Part shown: positions 62,767-64,000 of the stretch, piece by piece
Position numbering within the stretch: the stretch's first letter is position 1
Layout of the letters: every line of letters begins with the position of its first letter
NCBI RefSeq assembly: GCF_015670405.1
Contig: NZ_JADPBQ010000004.1
Location: 120,699 to 184,698 of the forward strand
DNA: 64,000 nt
Direction of reading: 5' to 3'
Source of the DNA: Clostridium sp. 1001271B_151109_B4
GTDB lineage: Bacteria; Bacillota; Clostridia; Clostridiales; Clostridiaceae
The notes under the pieces: model-generated
What the model was told of the DNA's origin: nothing
Databases searched by the model: none
The model's input: only the letters and a program-made list of their open reading frames with translations
Position numbers and translations under genes: made by a program

Positions 62767-63309
62767 TTATGCGAAGTATCTGTTTAATAATCCTTCGAAA
62801 GCTTTTCCGTGTCTAGCTTCATCTTTACACATTTCATGAACTGTGTCATGGATTGCATCTAAGTTTAATTGTTTAGCTAATGTAGCTAAATCTTTCTTTC
62901 CTTGAGTTGCTCCATGTTCTGCAGCTACTCTAGCTTCTAAGTTAGCTTTTGTATCAGCTACTACTACTTCTCCTAATAATTCAGCGAATTTTGCAGCGTG
63001 TTCTGCTTCTTCGATTGCTATTCTCTTGTAAGCTTCAGCAACTTCTGGGAATCCTTCTCTATCAGCTTGTCTTGACATTGCTAAGTACATTCCTACTTCT
63101 GTACATTCTCCAACAAAGTTAGCTCTTAATCCTTCGATTACTCTTTCATCTACACCTTGAGCTACACCAATTCTGTGCTCATCAGCAAATACTAATTCTC
63201 CTGATTGTTCTACAAACTTATCTGCTCCAACTCCACATACTGGGCATGCTTCTGGTGCAGTTTCTCCTTCATGAACATATCCACATACTGTACAAACAAA
63301 TTTTTTCAT
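62767..63309 (-). CDS. Reverse rubrerythrin, copy 1
   Basis: 180 residues. The rubredoxin-like FeS4 site comes first (Cys6, Cys9, Cys22, Cys25: [21 protein letters not shown]), then the ferritin-like diiron domain with [21 protein letters not shown] and [10 protein letters not shown] glutamate/histidine ligands. This reversed order defines rubperoxin-type enzymes that reduce hydrogen peroxide (and O2) with NADH-derived electrons in clostridia. It is about 99% identical to copy 2 in DNA: I count four differences in 543 bases, one amino-acid change (Ala21 versus Val). Confidence 0.95.
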   Translation of the reverse strand: MKKFVCTVCGYVHEGETAPEACPVCGVGADKFVEQSGELVFADEHRIGVAQGVDERVIEGLRANFVGECTEVGMYLAMSRQADREGFPEVAEAYKRIAIEEAEHAAKFAELLGEVVVADTKANLEARVAAEHGATQGKKDLATLAKQLNLDAIHDTVHEMCKDEARHGKAFEGLLNRYFA

Positions 63310-63366
63310 AATTTTATTCCTCCTAAATTTTCATATATTTCATTTTTTTTCTTATTTTCCATTCCT

Positions 63367-63414
63367 ATTATATACTACTAAAGTGCAATGAATCAATCTA
63401 TACTTTAGTAGTAT
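63367..63414 (-). promoter_or_regulatory. Promoter with overlapping dyad between rubrerythrin copies
   Basis: Minus-strand TTGATT (63391-63396) and TATAAT (63367-63372), 18-base spacer. A dyad ATACTACTAAAGT / ACTTTAGTAGTAT (63372-63384, 63402-63414) overlaps it. Read on the + strand the same dyad is followed by TTTTTTA, like a terminator. It may act as a repressor site for copy 1. Confidence 0.5.
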
Positions 63415-63438
63415 TTTTTATTTTTTGTTTATTAAATC

Positions 63439-63981
63439 TTAAGCGAAGTATCTGTTTAATAATCCTTCGAAAGCTTTTCCGTGTCTAGCTTCATCTTTAC
63501 ACATTTCATGAACTGTATCATGGATTGCATCTAAGTTTAATTGTTTAGCTAATGTAGCTAAATCTTTCTTTCCTTGAGTTGCTCCATGTTCTGCAGCTAC
63601 TCTAGCTTCTAAGTTAGCTTTTGTATCAGCTACTACTACTTCTCCTAATAATTCAGCGAATTTTGCAGCGTGTTCTGCTTCTTCGATTGCTATTCTCTTG
63701 TAAGCTTCAGCAACTTCTGGGAATCCTTCTCTATCAGCTTGTCTTGACATTGCTAAGTACATTCCTACTTCTGTACATTCTCCAACAAAGTTAGCTCTTA
63801 ATCCTTCGATTACTCTTTCATCTACACCTTGAGCTACACCAATTCTGTGCTCATCAGCAAATACTAATTCTCCTGATTGTTCTACAAACTTATCTGCTCC
63901 AACTCCACATACTGGACATACTTCTGGTGCAGTTTCTCCTTCATGAACATATCCACATACTGTACAAACAAATTTTTTCAT
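63439..63981 (-). CDS. Reverse rubrerythrin, copy 2
   Basis: 180 residues, identical to copy 1 except Val21 for Ala. Same rubredoxin-first, diiron-second layout and the same RBS (TTTTAGGAGG). The promoter lies beyond the window edge. A tandem pair of near-identical reverse rubrerythrin genes is also known in C. acetobutylicum, where they are part of the oxygen/peroxide stress response under PerR. Near identity of DNA indicates recent duplication or ongoing gene conversion. Confidence 0.95.
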   Translation of the reverse strand: MKKFVCTVCGYVHEGETAPEVCPVCGVGADKFVEQSGELVFADEHRIGVAQGVDERVIEGLRANFVGECTEVGMYLAMSRQADREGFPEVAEAYKRIAIEEAEHAAKFAELLGEVVVADTKANLEARVAAEHGATQGKKDLATLAKQLNLDAIHDTVHEMCKDEARHGKAFEGLLNRYFA

Positions 63982-64000
63982 AATTTTATTCCTCCTAAAA

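Noticed and set aside
1..64000. tRNA, rRNA, tmRNA, integrase or prophage genes
   Set aside because: None recognised on reading; cloverleaf or rRNA-like blocks were not seen in the gaps.

Overview
The window is about 64 kb of very AT-rich DNA with Gram-positive ribosome-binding sites (AGGAGG type), several TTG/GTG starts and strong intrinsic terminators. Gene content (reverse rubrerythrins, clostridial-type aro operon, Fur-controlled metal uptake, DUF4342 proteins) points to a Clostridium sensu stricto chromosome. I saw no rRNA, tRNA, CRISPR array, prophage or intact insertion sequence.

Layout. 1-6.1 kb: arginine biosynthesis (end of argH, argC, argJ, argB, argD, argF). 6.1-11 kb: nucleoid-associated protein, divergent LysR regulator/MFS transporter, two small unknowns. 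11.1-16.1 kb: a Fur-boxed siderophore ABC importer with an MFS exporter. 16.4-19 kb: GNAT enzyme behind a structured leader, AraC regulator, a frameshifted flavodoxin-like pseudogene. 19-23.1 kb: an SGNH / DUF4358 / MBOAT / DHHW cell-surface O-acetylation operon. 23.4-31.5 kb: Fur-boxed ZIP transporter, a large Reg_prop sensor kinase, and a DUF4342-RR-HK operon with a second DUF4342 gene. 31.8-39.9 kb: small zinc-ribbon gene, MATE pump with an attenuator-like leader, then an old-yellow-enzyme flavoprotein, type II dehydroquinase, YdiB-like quinate/shikimate dehydrogenase and a DAACS-family symporter. 39.9-50.5 kb: YtrA-type GntR/ABC operon, CYTH protein, BlaI/BlaR1-like pair with operators, two polysaccharide deacetylases, TM2 protein, FUSC protein. 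50.8-60.4 kb: aromatic amino-acid operon (aroF1-aroB-aroA-aroC-pheA-aroE-aroK-aroF2-tyrA, read leftward). 60.8-64 kb: a 43-residue membrane protein, cardiolipin synthase and two almost identical reverse rubrerythrins.

Most interesting signals. (1) A 15-bp motif ATAGATA-N4-CTAT occurs five times, always upstream of one of four transcription units: the LysR/MFS pair, the flavoprotein gene, the ydiB-like/aroQ unit and the DAACS symporter. This ties them into one probable LysR regulon for hydroaromatic (quinate/shikimate) uptake and reduction. (2) Every junction wider than about 20 bp in the aro operon carries a 110-160 bp palindromic element with AGTTAATAG-rich arms, which often supplies the upstream gene's stop codon. 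(3) WalR-type boxes (TGTAAC-N5-TGTAAC) lie upstream of the O-acetylation operon and one polysaccharide deacetylase gene. (4) Three helically phased AGATTAA repeats lie upstream of a DUF4342 gene. All motif work was done by eye; no searches were run.
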